From Piscicola geometra (taxonomy: Eukaryota > Annelida > Clitellata > Hirudinida > Piscicolidae): 64,000 nucleotides of DNA. Below are positions 52,628-62,544 of the stretch, one piece after another (positions within the stretch are counted from its first letter, which is position 1; each line of letters opens with the position of its first letter). The stretch is from contig OX030970.1 in assembly GCA_943735955.1 (NCBI GenBank), positions 5,563,124-5,627,123 of the forward strand, read 5' to 3'. The notes beneath the pieces were generated by a model, which was not told the DNA's origin, ran no database searches, and saw nothing but the letters and a program-made list of their open reading frames with translations. Position numbers and translations under genes: made by a program.

Positions 52628-53850
52628 GTGATGCTGTTGTTGTTGTTTTTGTTGTTGATGTTGTTGTTATCGCTTTTAGTTCTTTGTTCCTATCCCGCAT
52701 GACCGAACCATTCCGGTCTCATACGGAGAAGGTAGGTGAACACCTCCCTCCCTCTCTCACTCAGAGCCTCACCGCATTGATTGGTGTTGATGAGCTGTTC
52801 TCTCTCTTTCCTGCTGCTCTTGCAGTCCCAGAAGTGGTCTGGGTTGGTCTCCACTTCACCACACAGCTCACAAGTGGCGTCTTCATTCAGGATTTTTCTT
52901 TGGTAGAACGCTGTGGCTGGACAGTGGCCGCTGCGTAGCTGGACCAGAAGTGTCTCTGCTCGCCTACCGGTGCCATCTTCCCTTTTCAGTGGGGCACCGT
53001 AGATTCGTTTTCGTCTGGGATCCAACAACTCAACAACTTTCATACTTCTTTTAAGGATGCTCTTGATTGCCGACCACGTGACACACTGTGGATGCTAGAT
53101 CTTGAAAGGACTTAATGGGTGTCTTGTCCCGTGACTTCCTACCAGTAGCTGCCTCCGCATCGACCTTTTCGTTCCCACTCAAAGTGCAGTGACTTGGTAC
53201 CCATACGAAGAAGACTTTTTTGTTCTGGTTGGCGTGCAGTTAGCTCTGAGATTCGATGGGAGGAGGGAGAGTTCGATGCCATTAGCGAAAGAAGCGGCTT
53301 GCAGTCACACACGATCTTTGCCTTGCTCCAATCCTCTTTCTCACTCAACCAGTTCAAAGCCTCCTCAACCACCAGTCTTTCAGTGTCCAAGGAGTTACTC
53401 CTGGGTCCTGTGCACTTGCTCCAGGTAGTAACCTTTTGTTGCCTTGGTACACCCCCACTGCAGCCTCCCATGTTATTCCACACCCTCCACTGAGCCATTT
53501 GTGGAGATGGTAAAGTCAGCTCCGCCTTCCTGAGAGATGGCGTCTCTGGCTGCTTCCAGTTGAGTGACGTCAGAGTTGTGCTTGCTGGTGTTGGAGTAGC
53601 TGGTGTTGAGAGGAAGTTGAACCAAGGCGGCTTGGGCTCGTGTACTGCTTCATGCAGATGGCCTTTGATTCTTCGTATAATTTGGCGCTGCAGTTGTCTT
53701 GCTTCAGCTTCTTGGTGACTTGCCGCTCCACAAGTGCTTTCTTCCAGTCTTCTTGCTCGTAGCCCATCCACTCCACAGCCATGTTGACGAGGTCTGCTTC
53801 GATGAGCACTGCTTCAGAGGGCGTTGTAGCTGTGGGGCAGGTGAGGCAGC
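52628..53850 (-). mobile_element. RNase H-bearing LINE (I-like), 5'-truncated
   Basis: The minus strand encodes a degenerate RNase H domain (LDTERLVVEEALNWLSEKED, WSKAKIVCDCKPLLSLMASN, then GTKSLHFEW with WVPSHCTLSGNEKVDAEAAT in another frame; 53771-53139). A C-terminal segment follows (YGAPLKREDGTGRRAETLLV, QLRSGHCPATAFYQRKILNE, DATCELCGEVETNPDHFWDC; 53043-52690). The tail is (AAC)n-rich at 52630-52675. RNase H after the RT is typical of the I/R1 group of LINEs. The RT is not present. It lies in an intron of host gene 2, antisense, starting within a few bases of the exon 3 donor. Confidence 0.8.
52690..53043 (-). CDS. LINE C-terminal domain with CCHC knuckle
   Basis: A 117-codon frame with LRSGHCPATAFYQRKILNED and CELCGEVETNPDHFWDC, a C-x2-C-x(8)-H-x(3)-C arrangement usual at the end of RNase H-containing LINE ORF2 proteins, where it is thought to help RNA or DNA binding. 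It ends with RMRPEWFGHAG. The segment is intact, but the RNase H just upstream is frameshifted. Confidence 0.75.
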   Translation of the reverse strand: MKVVELLDPRRKRIYGAPLKREDGTGRRAETLLVQLRSGHCPATAFYQRKILNEDATCELCGEVETNPDHFWDCKSSRKEREQLINTNQCGEALSERGREVFTYLLRMRPEWFGHAG

Positions 53851-53879
53851 ACGCAGTTGGGCCCTTTCAATCTTTGCGA

Positions 53880-53996
53880 TCTTGTTGTTGCTGAAACTAT
53901 TGGTGTTGTCGTTGCTGAAACTATTGCTGTTGTTGTTGCTGAAACTATTGCTGTTGTTGTTGCTGAAACTATTGCTGTTGTTGTTGTTGTTGTTCT
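53880..53996. repeat. 24-bp tandem repeat
   Basis: Four to five copies of GAAACTATTGCTGTTGTTGT plus TGCT. Located between the LINE and exon 4 of host gene 2. Confidence 0.88.
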
Positions 53997-53999
53997 AAG

Positions 54000-54390
54000 A
54001 AATATTTTATATTATGAGTATATGATTCTCATTATTCGAAAAAATTATACAAAAAGAGGTAATGCCTAATGTTGATAGGAAAGTTCGATGGCTGAATGCC
54101 TGCGTGGAGTGCGGAGGAAGTAATGCATGCTAATCGCAGTTCGCGCTGCAACCTGACCACCTCTGTGTGACCACATGCGTTCAGGCGAATGCTGATTGCT
54201 ACTATTATTGTCATTATTATTTATATTATTCTTATTATTACTCTTCTCATACTTTATTGTTATTATTTATTTATTCATTATGATTATATCCTATAGTTAT
54301 TCGATCAGATTTTCGGCACCGACGCAAAATGAGGCAAAGCTTCAATATAAATACGCCACTTTGCTTTGCAATGTGCAGTTGCACTTGCAG
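54000..54390. other. Intron DNA, no gene seen
   Basis: Mixed composition with short ATT-rich runs near 54200-54290. No supported frame. Confidence 0.5.
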
Positions 54391-54394
54391 TGTT

Positions 54395-54535
54395 GGTGGT
54401 TGTTGTGTTGGTTGTTGTGTTGGTTGTTGTGTTGGTTGTTGTGTTGGTTGTTGTGTTGGTTGTTGTATTGGTGGTTGTATTAGTGGTTGTATTGGTGGTT
54501 GAATTGATGGTTGTATTGGTGGTTGAATTGATGGA
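54395..54535. repeat. 12-bp tandem repeat
   Basis: Around eleven copies of TTGTGTTGGTTG, shifting to TTGTATTGGTGG towards the 3' end. It encodes LLCWLLCW-type artefacts in one frame. Confidence 0.9.
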
Positions 54536-54560
54536 TTAGAGTTATGTTGCAACTCAACAG

Positions 54561-54602
54561 TGAGCATCAAGAAGAAGATGTCCCGTGTGCACTTCATTTT
54601 GG
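54561..54602 (+). CDS. Host gene 2, exon 4 (small, predicted)
   Basis: A 42-base segment between CAACTCAACAG and the strong donor GG/GTAGGT. Its first two bases complete a Val codon from exon 3 (G/TG), and it reads SIKKKMSRVHFIL with one base left over for exon 5. Support comes from the good donor and the phase match only. The segment is short, so chance agreement cannot be excluded. Confidence 0.45.
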
Positions 54603-54609
54603 GTAGGTG

Positions 54610-55060
54610 TTGTTGTTGCTGCTACTTTGAGCTGTTTTTGTTGTGGAATGTTGTTTTTGACGAGTGATGTTGTTGTGTAACTGTGTTGTTATAGTTTTGC
54701 TGTGGAATATTGTTTTTTATAAGTGTTGTAGTTTTTTGTTGTGAAGGACTGCCGTTTTCTTGGTTTTATGAGAGGTCAGATCGGGACCATTTTTTAATTT
54801 TCGGCCTGAAATTTTTTTCCCGTTACGTGCTGTTTTAACTGGTCAAAAGAATTTTGATTCCCAGTCCCGATTCATTCCTGATAATCATCTTTTTTCATTA
54901 TACTTTTTCACTGTTTTTTTCACAAAAGAGCTCTTTTGAACTTTTAACCACGGCCTTATAAGGCTCGAAGACCAATGTGCTTCTGAGCCACTTCATTGAA
55001 CCCCTCACCTTCAACTGTAACGAATGCTCTCATGTCTTGGGTACAGAATAAATTAATGGG
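54610..55060. other. Intron DNA with GTTTTTG-rich start; no gene
   Basis: GTTGTTGTTGCTGCTACTTTGAG-type runs give way to a segment (54780-54890) related to the CCCGGTCCCG repeat at 6962-7050. Confidence 0.45.
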
Positions 55061-55067
55061 TTTGCGT

Positions 55068-55452
55068 ATAGGGGGAGGTTGCTCAAGATGAAGCGGTTTC
55101 TAAGATGGAACGAGCTTATATAAAGCAATGCGATGTATAAAATACTTTTTTAAAATTTTCTATTCATGCATACGTCTTCTAAGCACATTTGTATGTTGTT
55201 TTCATTCCTGAAAGTTGTCTCGTTTAATTATAATAATGGAAAAACTGATTTCTAGAAGAATAGTTTAAAAGTTGAGAGATTACGTTTTGCTGTTTTTTCT
55301 TCACATCCGAAGAAGTATAATTTTTATCTATTATTAATTAGAGGATGCACTACATTTTCATTATGTGCAAGTAGTATAATTAATAATTGAGTGATTAGCC
55401 TGTTGTGACCATGGATGTGTAGCATGGTCATAGTTGCCTAAGATGAAATGTA
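55068..55452 (+). repeat. Interspersed repeat, copy 2
   Basis: Matches 20515-20870 in the same orientation (GGGGGAGGTTGCTCAAGATG, GAAAAACTGATTTCTAGAAG, TAGAGGATGCACTACATTTT, CATGGTCATAGTTGCCTAA). Confidence 0.75.
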
Positions 55453-55608
55453 GGAAGAGATTATAGACATTCATGAATCTGCCTCTGGCACTCGTCCATC
55501 TCGGGGGATGATAAAGCTATATAGACTGTTTTTGGCGTCCTTCAGTCTTAGGTAGACTTGCGCCGAGGGAGAACTTTATATTTTTCGCTGCTGGTTGTCG
55601 CTGCTGGT

Positions 55609-57612
55609 CAGAGGCGCAACCAGCCAAAAATGCTGGGGGGGGGGGCTCAAGTTTAGTTTTTGAGAAATAATTATTTACCGCAGCTGTTGCGTTTTGCAAC
55701 ATCTATTTTTATATTTCTTGCTGTTTTTTCACATTTTTTACAATAAATTGTAAATTTTAATTTCATAAGTTAAATTTCAATTTTTTTCATTTCATTATTT
55801 ATAATCTTTAATTTTCTGTTCACATTTAACATTTATCAAAACAATCTTTCCTCGCTTAGATAATTTTTCAATTTTTTCGTTCGATTTTAGTATTTTTATA
55901 CATATTTAGTCTTAATTTCAGGCTGAAAAATAGTTAATACTTGAATTAATTTTTTTATTTTCACTGCTTTTAAAAATCAATAGTGCGTTTTCGCAACTTT
56001 GACGTAATATGATTTCATATGATTTTTAATAGGCCTAGTCATTCATTACAATAGTTATAAAAATAATGAAATTATTATTTTAATGTTAATGTATTATGAA
56101 ATTTATAAAATTAAAATTAAAAGTTGAATTTCGTTGATGAATGTTGATTTAATATTTCGAAAAAAATTTCAAACCGCAAATGCTTCACACTTGAAGCTTT
56201 TATTGAAGAAAATATAATTTTTTAACCTCTCATAGATTGATTATAAAATTAAAATAAAGATAACATTCGCCGTCAGTTTCCTCATTGAAACAGCACGACA
56301 GTTTATGAGTGCTGTTGTAATTCACGTTAAATGAGTGCTGTTGTAATTAAAATAGTAATTATTATTATTATAACTAATAAAATAATTAGAAGTCATAATT
56401 TTATCGAAGCATTTGAAATTTAAATTTATTTCAGTTTTAATAAATGTGATTTGAGTCAATTTATTTATGATTTCTTACTGCGCATAAGTATGTCACACTT
56501 CCCGCTCACGTTGCGTTTTCGCAACATTTTGCTCCATTAAAACTTATGAAATAATTGTTTTCAATTTTGCTTGAGTTGTTATTATAACCATATAATGCAA
56601 GTCTAAATGTGAAATTCATGTTAACTTTTTTTTCGGGTAGCGGCGGTAATAGGGCTAAATAAAAACTACCAATTATAATTGATAAAGAATTTAGATAGTT
56701 TATTAATGATGAAAAAAACTAAAAACTAAGTTGCATAGTATTCTTAGAGTTACTTCATCATTTTTTAAACTAAGGTATAAAGTAAAAAAAATAGGTTTGA
56801 TATAAGATCCTAAACAGTCTATAATTTTTGTTAAAATATTTAGTTTCATTTAAATTTTGATGTGTTTTCAGTTAAAAAATAATTTTTCGATCAGTTTGTG
56901 AAAATCTTTTCACCATTTTATTTACTGGAAGAAGTGCAGTAGCGGTTTTGGTAGCAGATATTCTCAAACAAGCTTTGCAAACGACGAGCAGAAACAGTCG
57001 TCTTAAGATGAATTTTAAAAAACCGAAGTTTAGAAAATGCTCTTTCTGCATCTTATGGTAATTGGCAGAGTCAGAGCAACATCGAGCATATAGTGCAACT
57101 CGGGCTGAAGACTTGTGGCTCAAAAGAGTTTTTTCAGTTCAATACATGTAATGAGATCAGACTGATCCGCACGTAAACTTGATGTAATGATGTGATTTTG
57201 AGCTGTCTTTGCACAGTTTCAGCATCCTTTTCATGAAGGTTGAATAATTTTCAAAACTCTGGAGTTATTTTGTCTATCTGCGTTGTTCTTTATATACTTA
57301 TCATGGCTGAAAAATTAACATATAAAAAATGTAAAGATTTAAGAGTGTAGTTAAGGTCTAGTAGTAATTCTCAGAATTCGTGACATGTTAGTGTTATTTT
57401 GGTGGGATCTCTATGTTCTGTGTTGATATATGAAATTTTTTGTGAGATAGAGACCCGATGGCCATCCAGAGAAAATATCATTGTCCTATGGCATTTGAAA
57501 AATTCATTACCCCCCCCCCCCCACCAAAAAAACTCATCGATTTTCGAAAAATTGTGAGACCCTTCGAATAGGTCTGGGAGGGTTTGAGCCCCCCCCCCTG
57601 GTTGCACCACTG
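55609..57612 (-). mobile_element. hAT-1 complete uninterrupted copy with 8-bp TSD
   Basis: Termini CAGAGGCGCAACCAG (plus strand, 55609) and CTGGTTGCACCACTG (ending 57612) are inverted repeats. Flanks are CTGCTGGT at 55601-55608 and 57613-57620. Length is 2004 bp. It holds a 5' leader, transposase C-terminal remnant (57290-56800) and about 1.15 kb of 3' noncoding DNA with GCGTTTTCGCAA blocks. It is the empty-site equivalent of the copy at 22567-27411. Confidence 0.93.
56800..57290 (-). pseudogene. hAT-1 transposase C-terminal remnant
   Basis: The minus-strand frame 57123-56872 reads SHKSSARVALYARCCSDSAN, YHKMQKEHFLNFGFLKFILR, RLFLLVVCKACLRISATKTA, TALLPVNKMVKRFSQTDRKI. It is the same broken segment as 25932-26216, with the hAT dimerisation block split by a frameshift at the same place. 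This shows the lesion predates the spread of this deletion derivative, which must have been mobilised in trans. Confidence 0.8.
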
Positions 57613-57639
57613 CTGCTGGTTGTTGTTCTTTGATGGTTG

Positions 57640-58057
57640 TTGTTCTCTTCTGATTGTTGTTGGCTGCTGGTTGTTGCTCGCTGCTGATTGTTGGTGGCTG
57701 CTGGTCGCAGATCGCTGCTGTTTTTTTTCTGCGGGAGCGCTTTTCACTGGCAAGCCGACGATTCCCTGCTTCCCCCGCTTCTAGTCCCATGCGCACAGCT
57801 TGATTCCATCTGCTTTTATCTTCAGCAAGCGATTCCCAGTTGCTGACGTCGATCTTTGTAGATTTTAGATCGCGTTTGCAGACGTCCTTGTAGCGAAGGT
57901 ATGGCCTGCCAGTTGCTCTCCAGCCTGAGGCAAGCTCGCCGAATAGCACGTCTTTGGGAAGTCGGCCATCATCCATCCGACGTACATGTCCTAACCATCG
58001 GAGAGGTCTTTGACGAAGAAGAGTGGTCATGCTTGAAATGGCTGCCCTCGCCAACAC
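57640..58057 (-). pseudogene. LINE E C-terminal region with Gln-rich extension
   Basis: Reads MLARAAISSMTTLLRQRPLR, WLGHVRRMDDGRLPKDVLFG, ELASGWRATGRPYLRYKDVC, KRDLKSTKIDVSNWESLAED, KSRWNQAVRMGLEAGEAGNR. Then, in place of the C-terminal C2H2 finger found in other copies, it reads AICDQQPPTISSEQQPAANN with further QQPA repeats (roughly 24-27-bp units, up to the hAT-1 insertion). The WLGHVxRMxDxRxPKDxLxGEL block is diagnostic for this LINE type. The true end is beyond the hAT-1 insertion at 55600. Confidence 0.85.
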
Positions 58058-58158
58058 CTCGTTGTTTGTGACGCGGTCTTTTCATGAGATTCCGAGCATG
58101 CGTCGAAGACACCGCATGTGGAAAGCGCTCAATCTTTTTTCTGGTATGCATATAGTGT

Positions 58159-59169
58159 TCAGAATTCACTGGCGTAAAGGAGAGAGCTCAGGACACATGC
58201 CTTGTACACAGCTATCTTTGTCTTTATTGTCAGCATCTTGTTGTTCCAAACTCTTGGTGACAGCCTGGCAAAGGTTGTCGAAGCCTTGCCGATCCTCTGG
58301 TCCAGTTCTGCAACTAGTGAGAAGTCATCAGTGATTGTCGAACCAAGGTAGGTAAACTGGCTGACGACTTCCAGAGCATAGTTGTTGATAGTGATGTGAG
58401 GTCGTTCGGCGTGCTGTGCCATCACCTGTGTTTTTTTGAGGCTAATTTGTAGGCTAAACTCATCGCATGCCTTGGAAAACCTGTCGAGCAGTCTTTGCAG
58501 TTCTGCTTCAGTGTGGGTGACCAGTGCTGCATCATCCGCAAACAGCATGTCTCTTATCATCACTTTTCGTATTTTGCTTTTTGCCTTCAGACGAGCCAGG
58601 TTGAAAAGACTGCCATCTGATCGGGAATGAAGATATACAACTTCTGTTGATGCTCCAAAGGCACGTTTCAGCATAACAGCGAAGAAGATGCCGAAGAGAG
58701 TGGGAGCGAGAACACAGCCTTGTTTGACGCCACTGCGGATTTCAAAAGCACTTGATGTCGACCCATCATACTGCATAGTGCTTTTCATATTGTCATGGAA
58801 CGACTTTATCACGCTCAGGAGTTTTGGTGGGAAGCCAACCTTTGCCAGAATGTTGAAGAGTCCATCCCTACTGACAAGATCAAACGCTTTGGTCAGATCC
58901 ATGAAAGATAGAAAAAGGGGTTTGTGTTGTTCTCTGCCTTTTTCTTGCAATTGTCTGAGTGTGAAGATCATATCTATAGTTGACCTTTCTGCGCGGAACC
59001 CAGCTTGTGATTCTGGATACACCCTATCAGCAAGCTTCTGTAATCTTTTTAGGACTACACGTGCGAACACTTTGCCCACGACACTGAGAAGAGATATTCC
59101 TCTGTAGTTGTTGCAATCACTTCTCTCGCCCTTGTTCTTGTATAAATTGATTATTTTTGCGTCTCTCAT
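58159..59169 (-). CDS. LINE E reverse transcriptase domain
   Basis: A 336-codon frame with MRDAKIINLYKNKGERSDCN, NYRGISLLSVVGKVFARVVL, ESQAGFRAERSTIDMIFTLR, LFLSFMDLTKAFDLVSRDGL (first Asp), GVKQGCVLAPTLFGIFFAVM, RDMLFADDAALVTHTEAELQ (FADD), LQISLKKTQVMAQHAERPHI, QFTYLGSTITDDFSLVAELD, VYKACVLSSLLYASEF. All RT catalytic Asp are present. The frame then shifts near 58160 (FW-x-L-Y-A follows in another frame). The endonuclease is absent by truncation at about 59172. Clade RTE-like by overall motif style; not proven. Confidence 0.88.
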   Translation of the reverse strand: MRDAKIINLYKNKGERSDCNNYRGISLLSVVGKVFARVVLKRLQKLADRVYPESQAGFRAERSTIDMIFTLRQLQEKGREQHKPLFLSFMDLTKAFDLVSRDGLFNILAKVGFPPKLLSVIKSFHDNMKSTMQYDGSTSSAFEIRSGVKQGCVLAPTLFGIFFAVMLKRAFGASTEVVYLHSRSDGSLFNLARLKAKSKIRKVMIRDMLFADDAALVTHTEAELQRLLDRFSKACDEFSLQISLKKTQVMAQHAERPHITINNYALEVVSQFTYLGSTITDDFSLVAELDQRIGKASTTFARLSPRVWNNKMLTIKTKIAVYKACVLSSLLYASEF

Positions 59170-59189
59170 GTATTTGCATAAATAATTAT

Positions 59190-60240
59190 CAGAGTTTACT
59201 TATTTTTAAAAAATATTTCACTGTCCTAATAGGGGTTTATAATGGTAGAGGTGAGCCATTACGAACATTGTGGTCAAAGACTGTTGTCTGTCTATTAACC
59301 AATTTATATCACGAAATATATGTGAATTAATATCAAAATATTAAAAATTTGATTTAATTAATATCAGAATTTTTTGAAGCCAAAAAACAAAGTTTGCTCC
59401 AATGGGCGCTGATCATGACATGTGGCAATAAAAACTATCAAATTCAACATGAGTATGTGAAGGTAGATGAAAAGTTTGTACCATTTTGAAATTGTTTTAG
59501 TTTAGAACAGTATATGCCATCTAAATCGGGAAAATATTACTTGAAATTTGGTGCCTTTGTGATGCCAAAACGGGGTATTGTTTGAAAGAAGTTAAAGAGA
59601 AAAAAGAAAAAGTAGTTAGTGTTACTATATATTAGTAGAAAACAAAAATTGCGTTAGCCAAAATGTTTTTTCAGCATATGATAGACGTTCAAGCAGTCAA
59701 TCTTTTCATCTTCTGACTTGAATTTAAGCGTAAAAAAAAGTAAAGAAAAAGCAGCTTTTTAAAATTTTAAGAGCAGAGCTATATGAAAAAAATATGAAAA
59801 AAGCGAAATAAAAATTAATCTTAATCATCCAGTACTTTCTAACTCATCAGCCAAGAAAGGTAGTCGTTAGTGCTGCAGAAAATGCATTCAAAACAAAACT
59901 GCCAAGGTTGTCAAAAATATTCATTATGTATTAATTTTGCTAACTATGAATGAATAAACTGCTTATTTAGTGATTGCGAAAAAAAAATTAAAAATACTAA
60001 ACTTAAGCTATTCAATTCGTGTCATTCCTTTCATGGGTCGTTTCGACCCATACGCTCGCAAAAAAAAATTTGAATGCTGTAAAACCGAAACTATAAATTA
60101 TATTTCCCATCTGAAAAGTGCGTTAGATCGTCAATAATTATCAGACAAAGTCATGAAATTACAACGAAATAACTTCCCAATTAAAAACACAGTGAGCGAT
60201 TGAATAATGGTATGGGTCGAAGCGATCCGTGTTGGTGTTT
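59190..60240 (+). mobile_element. piggyBac-like relic
   Basis: At 59454-59585 the plus strand reads KVDEKFVPF, a stop, then EQYMPSKSGKYYLKFGAF and MPKRG. V-D-E-x-x-V-P-F and Q-Y-M-P-S-K-x-x-K-Y-x-x-K are conserved in piggyBac transposases around a catalytic Asp. Near 60030-60055 is a palindrome CATGGGTCGTTTCGACCCAT, and TATGGGTCGAAGCGATCC lies near 60210; such GGGTCG palindromes sit near the ends of some piggyBac-like elements. Ends and a TTAA target site were not determined. Confidence 0.5.
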
Positions 60241-60399
60241 AAGGTTAACATGCTAGAAGTACCAAAGGAGTTAGAATGTTGAATTAATACTTTGCCGCTT
60301 TGGACTGCACAAAAGCCGTATGACACCCTCCACAACTCGGAGATTTTCCATGCAATACTTTTAGCAAGATTCAGTGCGATTGAAGAAACTCTTTGCAGA

Positions 60400-61455
60400 A
60401 TCGTTGATGATGATGATGATGAGGATGAGGAGGATGATGACGATGATGATGAGGATAACAACACTATAACAACAACAACACTATATAATAACAAAAACAA
60501 CACTATAACAACTACAACAACATTATATAACAACCACAACAACAACAACAACACTATAACAACAACAACACTCTATAACAAAAACAACAACACTATAACA
60601 ACAACACTATACAACAACAAAAACACTCTATATCAACAACAACAACACTCTAATAACAACAACAAAAAAACTGTTTAAAAACAACAACACTATATAACAA
60701 CAACAAAAACACTATATAACAGCAACACTATAACAACAACAGCAAAACTATAACAACAACACTATATAGCAACAACAACACTATATAGCAACAACAACAC
60801 TATATAGCCACAACAACACTTCATAACAACGACAACAACACTCTCTAACAACAACAACACTACATAAAAACAACAACAATATATAACAACAACAACAACA
60901 CTCTATAACAACTACAACGCTCTATAACAACAACAACAAAAATACTTTATAACAACAACAACACTCTATAACAACCACAACATCACTTTATAACAACAAC
61001 AAAAACACTTTTCAACAACAACAACAACACTTTATAACAACAACAACACTATATAACAACAACAACACTTTATAACAACAACAACAAAAACACTATATAA
61101 CAACCACAACATCACTTGATAACAAAAACAAAAACACTTTTTAACAACAACAACAACACTTTATAACAACAACAACAACAACACTATATAACAACAACAA
61201 CACTTTATAACAACAACAACAAAAACACTATATAACAACAACAACAACACTCTATAACAACAACAACATTCTATAACAACAACAACAACACTATAACAAC
61301 AACAACAACACTATAACAAAAACTCTATAACAACAAAAACACTATATAACAACAACAACACTCTTTAACAACAACAATAACACTATATAACAACAACAAT
61401 AACACTATATAACAACAACAACACTCTCTAACAACAACAACAACACTACTCAACA
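60400..61455. repeat. AAC-rich degenerate minisatellite
   Basis: A short (GAT)n/GAGGAT run (60404-60455) followed by about 1 kb built from ACAACAACAACACTATATAA-type units of varying length, with ACTTTATAAC and ACTCTATAAC variants. It precedes exon 5 of host gene 2 and gives that intron an A/C-rich end instead of a pyrimidine tract. Confidence 0.93.
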
Positions 61456-61465
61456 ACAAAAGGAG

Positions 61466-61568
61466 CGGATGAATACGAGAGCATTCCACCACCACCACCA
61501 CCACTGCTGCTGCCTCCACCAACTCCACCCACCCTCCCTGCCTCCCACCACGTCTCCAAGGCCTCCAG
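61466..61568 (+). CDS. Host gene 2, exon 5 (predicted, Pro-rich)
   Basis: Using the acceptor AAAAGGAG (61458-61465) the first two bases complete a codon from exon 4. The frame reads ADEYESIPPPPPPLLLPPPT, PPTLPASHHVSKAS and ends AG/GTTTCC at 61568. It leaves two bases that join the G of exon 6 to make Arg. The ADEYESIPPPPPP run is protein-like and could be an SH3/WW/EVH1-type Pro-rich ligand, but this is inference. The acceptor is poor (A/C-rich upstream), so the confidence is modest. An alternative frame open through 61469-61897 ignores splicing. Confidence 0.4.
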
Positions 61569-61755
61569 GTTTCCTTCCTCACCCACCACTTACATCACAA
61601 CTAGAACCACTAGCATCATCATCACCACCTCCACACATAGAATCTTCATTACTGCCACTAGCATCATCATCATCATCACTACCTCCACACACAGAATCAT
61701 CACCATCATCACTGCCACTAGCTTCATCATCATCATCATCACATCCACATCACAG

Positions 61756-61897
61756 GACAAGGTATAAGGTGGGCAGACGAAAGGCGGGCAGTGAGGTATG
61801 TCTGGAGGTGAACAGGCACCTAATGAGGGGTGGTCCTGATGATGATTCTGATGCTGATGATGATGATCCGGATCTGCGACAGTCTATGAGCAGTTAG
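61756..61897 (+). CDS. Host gene 2, last exon (acidic C-terminus)
   Basis: Follows ACATCACAG at 61755. It encodes TRYKVGRRKAGSEVCLEVNR, HLMRGGPDDDSDADDDDPDL, RQSMSS and ends at TAG 61895-61897. The first half is basic and non-repetitive, and the tail is Asp-rich, recalling acidic C-termini of nuclear proteins (compare the exon at 90-882, also ending in an acidic tail). The 187-base intron before it contains TCATCA and CCTCCACA repeats. Phase at the start (one base completing AG/G) matches exon 5. Confidence 0.6.
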
Positions 61898-61929
61898 TTG
61901 CTCGCTTTTTGATCAGGCCCAGCCGTGCA

Positions 61930-62092
61930 AGTTCACACACACACAAAAACCCTCACTCTACACACACAGACACTCACTCACACACACACACACGCACACA
62001 CACACACACACACACACAAAACACACACACACACACACGCACACACACACACACAGACACACACTCACACACACACACACTCACACACAATA
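61930..62092. repeat. (CA)n microsatellite
   Basis: CA repeat with interruptions (ACACACGC, CACTCACA) immediately followed by AATACAATACAATACAACGA, the (ATTGT)n tail of the minus-strand LINE C. Confidence 0.95.
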
Positions 62093-62544
62093 CAATACAA
62101 TACAACGACGAGTGTTATTAACGTGGCGTAAACCCGGACGGGCTTCAAGACCACTTGGTTGTGGAAAATTGGATAATAATATTAATAATGATAGATCAAT
62201 AAATGGTAAGTATAGGTAAAGTAAATTATTGAAATTTAACAATATAATCATTTCTATATATATATATCTTTCTTTTTTTCCTTTTTTTTATGGACAAATT
62301 ACATTTTTTAAAGGTTGAAGCTGAAATAATAATAACAATAAATTTAAGATAAAAGTATATATCTATATTCTATTATTATTATGATTTGTTTTACAATTAT
62401 AATTGATCCTATATATATATATGTATATAATATTATTATTAAATATTTTACAATTGTTATTGACATTAGTATAAATAAAAAAAATAAGGATGAAATTGGG
62501 AAGCAAGGGATTGATGAATGGAAAATGAGCAGTAAATTTGTAAG

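Larger units (their letters stand above)
55465..59172 (-). mobile_element. LINE E, longest copy, interrupted by hAT-1
   Basis: The RT starts at 59172 and the element continues through connection and C-terminal regions to a Gln-rich segment at 57630-57720. The 2004-bp hAT-1 (55609-57612) is inserted there. The 3' end resumes at 55600 and reaches about 55465, where TATAGCTTTATCATCCCCCG on the minus strand parallels the 3' end of the copy at 30945-32110. The 5' end (endonuclease) is truncated. Confidence 0.85.

Noticed and set aside
60159..60678. ORFs in the GAT and AAC repeats around 60.4 kb
   Set aside because: Low-complexity translation of triplet repeats on both strands.
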